From NCBI GenBank assembly GCA_043747745.1, contig JAYTOP010000100.1, positions 1 through 36,874 of the forward strand: a stretch of DNA of 36,874 nucleotides, in the 5' to 3' direction. The notes below the pieces were generated by a model. The model did not search any database. It was not told the DNA's origin and saw only the letters and a list, made by a program, of their open reading frames with translations. The position numbers and the translations under genes were made by a program. Source of the stretch: SZAS-103 sp043747745. GTDB lineage: Bacteria; Pseudomonadota; Gammaproteobacteria; Xanthomonadales; Xanthomonadaceae. Positions 15,892 through 23,394 of the stretch are shown one piece after another; within the stretch, counting starts at the first letter, position 1, and each line of letters begins with the position of its first letter.

Positions 15892-16656
15892 ATGAAACGA
15901 CTGATCCTCTGGCTCAACCAGCTCGGTTCGCCGCCGACTTTCCATCGCTTCGCGAGCCGCTGGATCCCGTGGTGCTTCGGCGCGTCGCTGCTGCTGCTGG
16001 GCGTCGGCATCTGGGGCGCGTTGTTCCGCGTGCCGGCCGATTACCAGCAGGGCGACAGCTACCGGATCCTGTTCATCCATGTGCCGTGCGCGTGGATGAG
16101 CCTGTTCGTCTACACCACAATGGCGATCCAGGCCGCGATCGCGCTGGTCTGGCGGATCAAGCTCTGCGAAATCCTCGCGATGGCCTGTGCTCCCATCGGT
16201 GCTGCATTCACCGTGATCACGCTCGCGACCGGTTCGATCTGGGGCCGACCGATGTGGGGCACGTGGTGGGACTGGGACCCGCGCCTGACCTCCGAACTCG
16301 TGCTGCTGTTCCTCTACATCGGCGTGATCGCGCTCGACGCATCCATCGAGGATCGCAGGCGCGGCGCGCGCGTGGCGGGCTTCCTCGCGATGATCGGCCT
16401 GGTCAACCTGCCGATCATCCATTACTCGGTGCAGTGGTGGAATTCGCTGCACCAGGGTTCGACGATCCGCCTGATGGGTCCGTCGAAGATCGATCCGAGC
16501 ATGGTGCTGCCGCTGCTCGCGACGGTCGCGGCGATGCAGGTGTGGTTCGTCGGATCGCTGCTGTCGCGTGCACGCACGATGCTGGTCAAGCGCGAAGCCG
16601 GCAAGGCCTGGGCGCACGAAGTCGCCGGCTGCGACACGACGCGAGCGAAACCATGA
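15892..16656 (+). CDS. ccmC: Haem handling protein CcmC
   Basis: CcmC binds haem at the outer face of the inner membrane and hands it to CcmE. The 254-residue product has six membrane helices and the tryptophan-rich WWD motif (GTWWDWDPRLTSEL) typical of the haem-handling family. His residues in the segments FIHVPCAWMSL and IIHYSVQWWNSLHQG flank this motif and serve as axial haem ligands in the family. The start ATG 15892 is 30 bp after ccmB. The stop overlaps ccmD by four bases. Confidence 0.94.
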   Translation: MKRLILWLNQLGSPPTFHRFASRWIPWCFGASLLLLGVGIWGALFRVPADYQQGDSYRILFIHVPCAWMSLFVYTTMAIQAAIALVWRIKLCEILAMACAPIGAAFTVITLATGSIWGRPMWGTWWDWDPRLTSELVLLFLYIGVIALDASIEDRRRGARVAGFLAMIGLVNLPIIHYSVQWWNSLHQGSTIRLMGPSKIDPSMVLPLLATVAAMQVWFVGSLLSRARTMLVKREAGKAWAHEVAGCDTTRAKP

Positions 16657-16790
16657 CCTACCTGCCCTACATCGTCGCTGCGTACGCTGTGTTCGGCGTC
16701 GTGCTGGCATGGGACGGACTCGCGCCGTGGCTGAAGCATCGCCGCCTGCTGCGCTCGATTCGCCAGAAAGCCACAAGGAACAAGGCGTGA
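16653..16790 (+). CDS. ccmD: Haem exporter protein CcmD
   Basis: CcmD is a small single-helix protein that stabilises the CcmABC complex and is needed for release of haem-loaded CcmE. The 45-residue product has one hydrophobic segment (YIVAAYAVFGVVLAW), followed by a strongly basic tail (KHRRLLRSIRQKATRNK), the normal family layout. It overlaps ccmC (ATGA) and ccmE (GTGA), so all three are translationally coupled. A longer open frame reaching back to 15969 is antisense-free but is just the shifted frame of ccmC. Confidence 0.9.
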   Translation: MTYLPYIVAAYAVFGVVLAWDGLAPWLKHRRLLRSIRQKATRNKA

Positions 16791-17257
16791 ATCCGACCCG
16801 CAAGCGCCGGCTCGGTTTCGTGCTGCTCGCCCTGCTCGCGATCGGCGTCGCCGGCGGACTGGTGATCGTCGCCCTGCAACACAATGTCAGGTACCTGCTT
16901 ACGCCGACCGACATCTCTGCCGGCCAGGCTGCCGACAAGCAACTGTTCCGCCTCGGCGGCGTGGTCTGCGAAGGCAGCGTGCGCCGGACCACGGGCACGC
17001 TCGCGGTGCGTTTCGTCGTGACCGACCGCGTGCAGCAGATTCCAGTGCGTTACACCGGGATTCTCCCCGACCTGTTTCGCGAAGGCCAGAGCATCATCGC
17101 GACCGGCCACATGGCGGTCGATGGCTTTCGCGCCGACGAGATCCTCGCCAAGCACGACGAGACCTACATGCCGAAGGAAGTCGCCGACGCGATGAATACA
17201 TCCATTGCCCGCGCGCGCAACCTGCCACGCATCCCCTGCGCACCACCCGCTCCTTGA
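16787..17257 (+). CDS. ccmE: Haem chaperone CcmE
   Basis: CcmE carries haem covalently through the periplasm from CcmC to the CcmF/H ligase. The 156-residue product starts at GTG 16787 with a basic tip (RKRR), has one membrane anchor (LGFVLLALLAIGVAGGLVIV) and then the OB-fold. The haem-binding motif KHDETYMPKE is complete, with His123 forming the covalent bond and Tyr127 the axial ligand. The start overlaps the ccmD stop (GTGA) and the stop touches the ccmF ATG (TGATG). No sign of the Cys-type variant (CXXXY) is seen. Confidence 0.94.
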   Translation: MNPTRKRRLGFVLLALLAIGVAGGLVIVALQHNVRYLLTPTDISAGQAADKQLFRLGGVVCEGSVRRTTGTLAVRFVVTDRVQQIPVRYTGILPDLFREGQSIIATGHMAVDGFRADEILAKHDETYMPKEVADAMNTSIARARNLPRIPCAPPAP

Positions 17258-19227
17258 TGCTGTCCGCACCCAGCCAACCCGCCCTGCAGGCAGTCGCAGG
17301 CATGCTGCCAGAAGTCGGCCAGTTCGCGCTGATCCTCGCACTGGTATTGGCGACGATGCAGGCCGTGCTGCCCCTGCTCGGCGCGCAGCGCGGCGTGGAC
17401 GCATGGATGCGCGTCGCGCGGCCCGCCGCCTACGGCCAGTTGCTGTTCGTCGCACTCGCATTCGGAGTCCTGATGCACGCGTTCGTCGTGCACGATTTCT
17501 CGGTCGCCTATGTCGCGCGCAATTCAAATTCGTTGCTGCCGTTCCGCTATTGCATCGCCGCCGTGTGGGGCGCGCACGAAGGCTCGCTGCTGCTGTGGAT
17601 CCTGATCCTCGCGCTGTGGACCGGTGCGGTCGCGACGTTCTCGCGCGCCTTGCCGCGACCGGTGATCGCGCGCGTGCTCGGCGTGATGGGACTGGTGAGC
17701 GTCGGCTTCCTGCTGTTCACCCTGCTGACCTCGAACCCGTTCGCGCGCGTCCTGCCGGCGGCCGCTGAAGGCGCCGACCTCAATCCGCTGCTGCAGGATC
17801 CCGGCCTGATCATGCATCCACCGATCCTCTATAGCGGGTATGTGGGATTCACGGTGGCATTTGCGTTCGCGATCGCCGCGCTGCTCGACGGCAAGGTCGA
17901 TGCGCGCTGGGTGCGCTGGTCGCGGCCGTGGACGAATGTTGCGTGGGCATTGCTGACCTGCGGCATCGCGCTCGGTTCGTGGTGGGCATACTACGAACTT
18001 GGCTGGGGCGGCTGGTGGTTCTGGGACCCGGTCGAGAACGCGTCGTTCATGCCATGGCTCGCAGGTACCGCATTGCTGCATTCGCAGGCCGTCACCGAGA
18101 AACGCGGCAGCTTCCGCGGCTGGACGTTGCTGCTCGCGATCGCCGCGTTCTCGCTGTCGCTGCTCGGCACGTTTCTGGTGCGTTCGGGCGTGATCACCTC
18201 GGTGCATTCGTTCGCGGCCGATCCCGCGCGCGGCCTGTTTATCCTCGTATTCCTCGGTATCGTGATCGGCGGCTCGCTGCTGCTGTATGCATTGCGTGCG
18301 CCGCGCGACGACGATGGCGCGCCGTTCGCCCTCGCCTCGCGCGAAACCCTGATCCTCGCGAACAACCTGCTGCTGACGACGGCCTGCGCGATGGTGCTGA
18401 TCGGCACGCTGTTCCCGCTGTTCGCCGATGCCCTGCACCTAGGCCGCTATTCGGTCGGGGCTCCCTACTTCGGTTCGATGTTCATGCTGCTGATGGCGCC
18501 GCTGGTATTGCTGGTGCCGTTCGGACCGCTCACGCGCTGGCAGCGCGAGCAGGCGTCGCTGCCGGTCAAGCTGTTGCTGCCATGGCTTCTGCTCGCGCTG
18601 CTCGGCGGCGGGATCGCCTTCGTGGCGTTGCCGAATGCAACGTGGAAAACCATCGCCGGCATCGTCATTGGCCTGTGGCTGGCAACCGGCACATTGCGCT
18701 TCGTGCGCCGCCGCCTTGCAATGAAGGGACAACGATTCACCGCCGAGATGCTGGGCATGAGCTTCGCGCACTTCGGGCTCGCGGTGTTCTTCTTCGGCGT
18801 GCTGATGACCGAAAGCACCAGCGTGCAGAAGGACGTCGCTGTCGCGCGCGGCCAACGGATCGAAGCGGCCAGCTACGCATTCCGTTTCGATGGCGTCGAG
18901 CATGCCACGGGCCCGAACTACGTCGCCGACCATGGCAGCGTCACCGTATTCCATGGCGACCGGCAGATCGCGATCCTGCATCCGGAAAAACGCCAGTACG
19001 CGGCCGGCGGGCAGATCATGACCGAGACCGCGATCGACCCGGGGCTGAGCCGTGACCTCTACGTCGCGCTTGGCGAACCGGTCGACGCGAACGGAGGCTG
19101 GGCCTTGCGCGTCTACGTGAAGCCATGGGTCCGCTGCATCTGGCTCGGCGCTTTGCTGATGGCGCTCGGCGGATTCACTGCGGCGTTCGACCAGCGCTTC
19201 CGTCGCCGCCACGTCGAGGTGGCTTGA
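17257..19227 (+). CDS. ccmF: Cytochrome c haem lyase subunit CcmF
   Basis: CcmF receives haem from holo-CcmE and, with CcmH/I, attaches it to the CXXCH motif of apocytochrome c. The 656-residue polytopic product has the long WWD signature (WGGWWFWDPVENASFMPWL, about residues 248-266), the upstream HEGSLLLW segment and a large C-terminal periplasmic part starting near YAFRFDGVEH. Length and helix count match the family. The ATG at 17257 is chosen over a TTG three bases earlier because it forms the TGATG junction with ccmE. Confidence 0.95.
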   Translation: MLSAPSQPALQAVAGMLPEVGQFALILALVLATMQAVLPLLGAQRGVDAWMRVARPAAYGQLLFVALAFGVLMHAFVVHDFSVAYVARNSNSLLPFRYCIAAVWGAHEGSLLLWILILALWTGAVATFSRALPRPVIARVLGVMGLVSVGFLLFTLLTSNPFARVLPAAAEGADLNPLLQDPGLIMHPPILYSGYVGFTVAFAFAIAALLDGKVDARWVRWSRPWTNVAWALLTCGIALGSWWAYYELGWGGWWFWDPVENASFMPWLAGTALLHSQAVTEKRGSFRGWTLLLAIAAFSLSLLGTFLVRSGVITSVHSFAADPARGLFILVFLGIVIGGSLLLYALRAPRDDDGAPFALASRETLILANNLLLTTACAMVLIGTLFPLFADALHLGRYSVGAPYFGSMFMLLMAPLVLLVPFGPLTRWQREQASLPVKLLLPWLLLALLGGGIAFVALPNATWKTIAGIVIGLWLATGTLRFVRRRLAMKGQRFTAEMLGMSFAHFGLAVFFFGVLMTESTSVQKDVAVARGQRIEAASYAFRFDGVEHATGPNYVADHGSVTVFHGDRQIAILHPEKRQYAAGGQIMTETAIDPGLSRDLYVALGEPVDANGGWALRVYVKPWVRCIWLGALLMALGGFTAAFDQRFRRRHVEVA

Positions 19228-19228
19228 G

Positions 19229-19786
19229 ATGCTGCGCCGATTGCTGCCATTGCTGGTCTTCCTCGCGCTGGCCGGACTGCTGTTCGCGGGCATCGAGTTG
19301 AGCAGGCATGAAAATCGCGAAGCCCTGCCCTCGCCGCTGATCGGCAAGGCCGCGCCCGCGTTCGCGCTGCCGGTGCTTGGCGCGGACCGTCAGCCTGCGC
19401 CGGAAAAACGCGTGCGCAATGCCGACCTTGCCGGTGCGCCATATGTGCTCAATGTCTGGGGCAGCTGGTGCGTGAACTGCCGCGAGGAACACCCGGCGAT
19501 CACCGCACTGGCAGCACGCGGCGTGGTCAAGGTCGTCGGCTACAACCTGAAGGACGATCCGGCCGACGCACAGCGTTGGCTCGCGCAATTCGGCAATCCG
19601 TACGCACTGATCGTCACCGACGCCGAAGGCCGCGCGGCGATCGACTGGGGCATCTACGGCGCGCCTGAAACCTTCCTCGTGGATGCGCAGGGCATCGTGC
19701 GCTGGAAATACGTCGGCCCGTTGACCGACGACGTCGTCGCCAACCAGTTGCTGCCGCTGTTGCCGGCGAAGCAGGTGGCTCGATGA
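19229..19786 (+). CDS. ccmG: Thiol:disulfide interchange protein CcmG/DsbE
   Basis: A membrane-anchored thioredoxin-like protein that reduces the apocytochrome c or CcmH disulfide before haem attachment. The 185-residue product has an N-terminal anchor (LLPLLVFLALAGLLFAG), the strand VLNVWGSW and the redox pair Cys81/Cys84 in WCVNCREEH. The cis-Pro region GAPETFLVD lies near the C-terminus. Electrons normally come from DsbD, which is not in this window. The gene begins one base after the ccmF stop and overlaps ccmH by four bases. Confidence 0.94.
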   Translation: MLRRLLPLLVFLALAGLLFAGIELSRHENREALPSPLIGKAAPAFALPVLGADRQPAPEKRVRNADLAGAPYVLNVWGSWCVNCREEHPAITALAARGVVKVVGYNLKDDPADAQRWLAQFGNPYALIVTDAEGRAAIDWGIYGAPETFLVDAQGIVRWKYVGPLTDDVVANQLLPLLPAKQVAR

Positions 19787-20241
19787 AGCGCATCGTCTTC
19801 GCGCTCATGCTTGCTTGCGCCGCGGCGCTTGCGTTCGCCGCGCAGCCACCCGCAGCGCAGCCGAACGTCTATCGAGACACCGCCGAGGAAGCGCACTTCC
19901 ACGCGCTCACCAGCACGTTGCGCTGCGTGATGTGCCAGAACGAATCGCTCGCCGACTCGCAGGCGCCGATCGCGCACGACCTGCGACGCGAGATCCTCGA
20001 GCTCATGCGGCAAGGAAAATCCGACGCGCAGATCCGCGATTTCCTGGTCGCGCGCTACGGCGAATTCGTCCTCTACAAGCCGCGTGTGGAACCGGCGACG
20101 TGGCTGCTGTGGTTCGGTCCGCTGACCCTGCTCGTTGTCGGTGGCGCGACCGTGGCCTTCGTCGTGCGTCGGCGCACATCGCGGCTGCGCGCACAGTCCC
20201 CGGTGCCCGATGCAACGATCGAATCGAGCGAGGACTGGTGA
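19783..20241 (+). CDS. ccmH: Cytochrome c maturation protein CcmH
   Basis: CcmH holds the apocytochrome in a mixed disulfide and works with CcmF and CcmI. The 152-residue product has a signal peptide (LMLACAAALAFAAQ), the redox motif LRCVMCQNESLADS (Cys48 and Cys51), the following helix-rich MRQGKSDAQIRDFLVARYGEF and a C-terminal anchor (WLLWFGPLTLLVVGGATVAFV). It is the short form of CcmH; the TPR part found fused in E. coli is here the separate ccmI gene. The stop and the ccmI ATG share a base (TGATG). Confidence 0.94.
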   Translation: MKRIVFALMLACAAALAFAAQPPAAQPNVYRDTAEEAHFHALTSTLRCVMCQNESLADSQAPIAHDLRREILELMRQGKSDAQIRDFLVARYGEFVLYKPRVEPATWLLWFGPLTLLVVGGATVAFVVRRRTSRLRAQSPVPDATIESSEDW

Positions 20242-21248
20242 TGCGTTACGACTTCATCATCGCCGTATTCGTGACGGTCGCCATCGCCGGCGCATTCCTG
20301 CTGCCGCCGCTGTGGCGCGGCGCACGCCGCAGCGCATACGCGGTCGCACTGCTCCTGCCGATCGCCGCGGTGCTGCTGTACGCGCAGATCGGCAACCGCG
20401 CGGCGCTCGATCCCACACGCCTCGCGGCACCGGCAACCCTCGACGAAGCGGTGGACGCGCTCGCCACGCAGATGCGGATGCATCCTGACAACCTCGAAGG
20501 CTGGGTCCTGCTGGGACGCAGTCGCAAGGAACAGCAGCGTCTTGCCGATGCGACCGATGCCTACAGGCAGGCGCTGCGGATTGCGCCGAACGATCCGGGG
20601 CTGTTGGTCGAGATGGCCGAAATGATCACCCTGCAGGACCCCGCGCATCGCATCCAGGGCGATGCCTTGAAGCTGCTGCAACAGGCGCAGCGCGCCGATC
20701 CAGGCAACCAGCGCGCCCTCTGGTTCCTCGGCATCGCCGCATACCAGCAACAGCATTACGCCGAAGCCGCGGCGACGTGGGAACCGCTGCTGGCGCTCGT
20801 GCCGGATTCGACGCGACCCGCATTGCGCAAGCAGATCGACGATGCACGCGCGCACGCCGGCATGCCGCCGCTTCCGGCAGAAACGCCTGTCGCTGCTGGT
20901 CCGACCCTGCTGAACGCGCGCGTGGATATCTCCCCGGCGTTGCGCACGAAGCTCGCGCCAGGCGACGTGCTGTTCGTTTACGCGCGCATGCCGAACGGCC
21001 CGCCGATGCCGCTCGCGGTGAAGCGCGTTCCCGCGAAGGATTTTCCGATCACGATCGCGCTGGCCGATGTCGATGGCCCGATGCCGACCATGCGCCTGTC
21101 GCAACAGGCGACCGTCGCCGTGCAGGCGCGCGTCTCTCATTCCGGCGATGCGATTGCGCAGCCCGGTGATTTCGAAACCGCGCCGCTGACCGCCGCGGTC
21201 GGTGCGCAAGACATGCTCACGCTGACCATCGACCGCGTTCATCCCTGA
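20241..21248 (+). CDS. ccmI: Cytochrome c maturation TPR protein CcmI (CycH-like)
   Basis: CcmI binds the C-terminal helix of apocytochrome c and brings it to CcmF/H. The 335-residue product has two N-terminal membrane helices (IIAVFVTVAIAGAFLLPPLW and AVALLLPIAAVLLYA) and tetratricopeptide repeats over about residues 65-190 (NLEGWVLLGRSRKEQQ, ADATDAYRQALRIAPND, NQRALWFLGIAAYQQ). A C-terminal beta-rich domain (residues 225-335) starts near VDISPALRTKLAPGDVLFVY. It is the last gene of the ccm operon; a 16-bp tandem repeat begins at its stop codon. Confidence 0.9.
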   Translation: MRYDFIIAVFVTVAIAGAFLLPPLWRGARRSAYAVALLLPIAAVLLYAQIGNRAALDPTRLAAPATLDEAVDALATQMRMHPDNLEGWVLLGRSRKEQQRLADATDAYRQALRIAPNDPGLLVEMAEMITLQDPAHRIQGDALKLLQQAQRADPGNQRALWFLGIAAYQQQHYAEAAATWEPLLALVPDSTRPALRKQIDDARAHAGMPPLPAETPVAAGPTLLNARVDISPALRTKLAPGDVLFVYARMPNGPPMPLAVKRVPAKDFPITIALADVDGPMPTMRLSQQATVAVQARVSHSGDAIAQPGDFETAPLTAAVGAQDMLTLTIDRVHP

Positions 21249-21341
21249 TCGAGTCTGACCGTAATTGAATCCGCCCCCTGATCGAGTCCGACCGTGATCG
21301 AATCCGTCCCTGATCGAATCCATCCATGACCGAATTCATTC
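21246..21341 (+). repeat. 16-bp tandem repeat spanning the ccmI-metX junction
   Basis: Six units of 16 (one 17) bases run from the ccmI stop into the next coding region. They are TGATCGAGTCTGACCG, a degenerate TAATTGAATCCG unit, TGATCGAGTCCGACCG, TGATCGAATCCGTCCC, TGATCGAATCCATCCA and TGACCGAATTCATTCC. The ATG of the acyltransferase gene is formed at the boundary of the last two units (CCA then TGACCG). No ribosome binding site of normal strength is visible because the repeat occupies the whole leader. The copy number could therefore affect expression of the downstream genes. Confidence 0.8.
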
Positions 21342-22459
21342 CGCCCGCCAGTCTCTTCCACGCGTTGCCCTCGCCGTTCGCGATCAAGCGCGGCGGCGAA
21401 CTGCATGGCGCACGCCTCGCCTACGAAACCTGGGGCATGCTGGATACAGCGCGCGACAATGCGATCCTGATCCTGACCGGGCTGTCTCCGAGCGCGCATG
21501 CGACGTCGCACGCAGGCAACCCCGATGCGGGCTGGTGGGAAGCCATGATCGGGCCGGGCAAGTCGATCGATACGGATCGCTGGTTCGTCGTCTGCGCGAA
21601 CTCGTTGGGCAGTTGCAAGGGTTCGACCGGACCCGCGTCGATCGATCCGGCAACGGGCATGCTGTATCGCCTCACCTTCCCGGAACTGTCGATCGAGGAC
21701 ATCGCGAATGCCGCGCATGCGCTGGTGCAGGGCCTTGGCATCGAACAGCTCGCTTGTACGATCGGCTGCTCGATGGGTGGCATGAGCGCGCTTGCATACG
21801 CTACGCTGCATCCGCACGGATCACGCGCACAGATCAACATTTCCGGCGCGGCGCTGTCGCTGCCGTTCTCGATCGCGATACGCTCGCTGCAGCGCGAAGC
21901 GATCCGGCTCGATCCGAAGTGGAACGAAGGCGCCTACACCGATGCGTCGTATCCGGAAAACGGCATGCGCATGGCGCGCAAGCTCGGCGTTATCACCTAT
22001 CGCTCGTCGCTGGAATGGAGCGGTCGATTCGGCCGCGTGCGGCTCGACGGCGATCATCGCGACGACGACTCTCCGTTCGGGCTGGAGTTCCAGGTCGAGA
22101 GTTACCTCGAAGGCCACGCGCGCCGCTTCGTGCGCCAGTTCGACCCGAACTCTTACCTGTACCTGAGCCGCTCGATGGACTGGTTCGACCTCGCCGAGTA
22201 CGGCGATGGCGATGTCGCGGTCGCACTGCAGAACATCGCGCTCAACCGAATTGGATTGAGCCGGGCGCTCGTGATCGGCGTGGAAACCGACATCCTGTTT
22301 CCGCTGCAGCAGCAGGAACAACTCGCCGATGGCCTGCGCGCGGGCGGTGCGGACACGACCTTCGCGCCGCTGCCGTCGCCGCAGGGCCATGATGCATTCC
22401 TCGTCGATATCGCGCGTTTCGGGCCGGTCATCGGCGACTTCCTCGGCAAGCACGAATGA
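21326..22459 (+). CDS. MetX-family O-acyltransferase, probably serine O-succinyltransferase
   Basis: The 377-residue alpha/beta hydrolase-fold acyltransferase keeps the MetX catalytic set: Ser149 in the elbow IGCSMGGMSALAY, Asp in VIGVETDILFP and His in PQGHDAFLVD. NSLGSCKGSTGPASIDP is the family substrate-loop region. Classic MetX acetylates homoserine, but characterised members from Lysobacterales relatives acylate serine with succinyl-CoA to feed cysteine synthesis. The overlap with a cysteine dioxygenase gene (ATGA) also points to cysteine rather than methionine. Homoserine acetyltransferase or succinyltransferase activity cannot be excluded from the sequence. The start lies inside a 16-bp tandem repeat. 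Confidence 0.8.
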   Translation: MTEFIPPASLFHALPSPFAIKRGGELHGARLAYETWGMLDTARDNAILILTGLSPSAHATSHAGNPDAGWWEAMIGPGKSIDTDRWFVVCANSLGSCKGSTGPASIDPATGMLYRLTFPELSIEDIANAAHALVQGLGIEQLACTIGCSMGGMSALAYATLHPHGSRAQINISGAALSLPFSIAIRSLQREAIRLDPKWNEGAYTDASYPENGMRMARKLGVITYRSSLEWSGRFGRVRLDGDHRDDDSPFGLEFQVESYLEGHARRFVRQFDPNSYLYLSRSMDWFDLAEYGDGDVAVALQNIALNRIGLSRALVIGVETDILFPLQQQEQLADGLRAGGADTTFAPLPSPQGHDAFLVDIARFGPVIGDFLGKHE

Positions 22460-23085
22460 GCGGTAGTATTGCCGCTATGGACGACGCGAAACCCTGCTGC
22501 CCGCCGTGCATTCCGGTCGATTTCACCGGCCGCGACAAGCTCGTCGCGCTCATCGATGCGGCCGTTGAACTCGGCGACCAGCAGGCGGTCACCGCCGCGT
22601 TGCGCAACGTGCTGTGCGCGCTGATCCGCGACCCCGACGTGCACCTGCCCGCCTGCGTACACGAAGCGATTCCGGATCACTACGCGCGCCGAGAACTGTA
22701 TCGCAGCGAACGCCTCGGCTACAGCGTCGTCGCGATGACCTGGGGGCCAAGCCAGGGCACGCCCGTGCACGACCATTCCGGCATGTGGTGCGTGGAAGGT
22801 GTCTGGGACGGGCAGCTCGAAATCACCCAATACGAATTGCTGGAACGCGATGGCGAACGCTACCGATTCCGAGCCGCCGGCGGCATGCAAGCAGGCCCCG
22901 GCAGCGCCGGCAGCCTGATCCCGCCGCACGAGTACCACACCATCGCCAATCCGAACCCCCATGCGGTCGCAGTGACCTTGCACATCTACAAGGCACCGAT
23001 GGACTACTGCTCGAAGTTCTATCCGCAGGCCGGCGAATGGTACGTGCGCTGCGGCAGCGCCATGGCGACCGATGCCGCCGCCTGA
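22456..23085 (+). CDS. Cysteine dioxygenase family protein
   Basis: A cupin-fold non-haem iron enzyme that oxidises a thiol, in the family most often cysteine to cysteine sulfinate. Iron ligands are visible as His105 and His107 in GTPVHDHSGMWC and His161 in PPHEYHTIANP. The tail YKAPMDYCSKFYP contains the tyrosine expected near the active site. Trp111-Cys112 lies where mammalian enzymes form a Cys-Tyr crosslink partner region. The start at 22456 overlaps the acyltransferase stop by four bases; a Met eight codons later is an alternative. The N-terminus is Cys-rich (CCPPC). A 3-mercaptopropionate substrate is possible. Confidence 0.85.
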   Translation: MSGSIAAMDDAKPCCPPCIPVDFTGRDKLVALIDAAVELGDQQAVTAALRNVLCALIRDPDVHLPACVHEAIPDHYARRELYRSERLGYSVVAMTWGPSQGTPVHDHSGMWCVEGVWDGQLEITQYELLERDGERYRFRAAGGMQAGPGSAGSLIPPHEYHTIANPNPHAVAVTLHIYKAPMDYCSKFYPQAGEWYVRCGSAMATDAAA

Positions 23086-23123
23086 ATCGTGCCAGCAATG
23101 CGCGAACGCCCGCAACCATGGGC

Positions 23124-23129
23124 TATACT
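23124..23129 (+). promoter_or_regulatory. Likely -10 box of the tRNA-Leu gene
   Basis: TATACT lies ten bases before the mature tRNA start and is followed by a GC-only stretch (GCGCGCCC). Such a GC-rich discriminator is typical of stringently controlled stable-RNA promoters. No clear -35 box can be picked out at the usual distance. Confidence 0.5.
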
Positions 23130-23139
23130 GCGCGCCCGT

Positions 23140-23226
23140 GCCGGTGTGGCGGAATTGGTAGACGCAGCGGACTCAAAATCCGCCGCCCTTAAAAGCGTGT
23201 GGGTTCGAGTCCCTCCACCGGCACCA
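23140..23226 (+). tRNA. tRNA-Leu (anticodon CAA)
   Basis: An 87-base class II tRNA. The acceptor stem GCCGGTG pairs with CACCGGC and is followed by an A discriminator and an encoded CCA end. The anticodon stem GCGGA/TCCGC (23167-23171, 23179-23183) encloses the loop CTCAAAA, giving anticodon CAA at 23174-23176. A long variable arm (CCCTTAAAAGCGTGTG region) and the TTCGAGTCC T-loop are present. It serves as the insertion site of the element that starts just downstream, and its 3' end remains intact because the element restores it. Confidence 0.96.
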
Positions 23227-23271
23227 TAAGACGGTTTCAGGAAGTCCAACACAGTCCGAGAAACCCCCAAG

Positions 23272-23297
23272 ACCCGCCTAGATGGCGGGTTTTTTGT
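23272..23297 (+). terminator. Rho-independent terminator after tRNA-Leu
   Basis: The stem ACCCGCC and GGCGGGT encloses the loop TAGAT and is followed by six T residues. It lies 46 bases after the tRNA end and would stop the tRNA transcript. It lies between two copies of a 26-bp imperfect direct repeat (TTTCAGG-GTCCAACAC-TCCGA, at 23235-23260 and 23297-23322). Confidence 0.85.
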
Positions 23298-23338
23298 TTC
23301 AGGCCGTCCAACACCATCCGATTGCATCCGGTACAACG

Positions 23339-23392
23339 CGGGGGTACCTTCGGGGGTATCAGGCCCCGATGGGGTACGAATCCGGGGGTATG
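23339..23392 (+). promoter_or_regulatory. Four GGGGGTAY repeats upstream of the integrase
   Basis: The motifs CGGGGGTACC (23339), CGGGGGTATC (23351), TGGGGTACGA (23370) and CGGGGGTATG (23383) precede the integrase ATG, the last one ending just before it. Similar G-rich TAY repeats are commonly found before P4-type integrases near tRNA genes. They are likely sites for the integrase arm-binding domain or for an AlpA-like excisionase, so they could serve both recombination and self-control of int. Protein binding is inferred. Confidence 0.55.
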
Positions 23393-23394
23393 TC

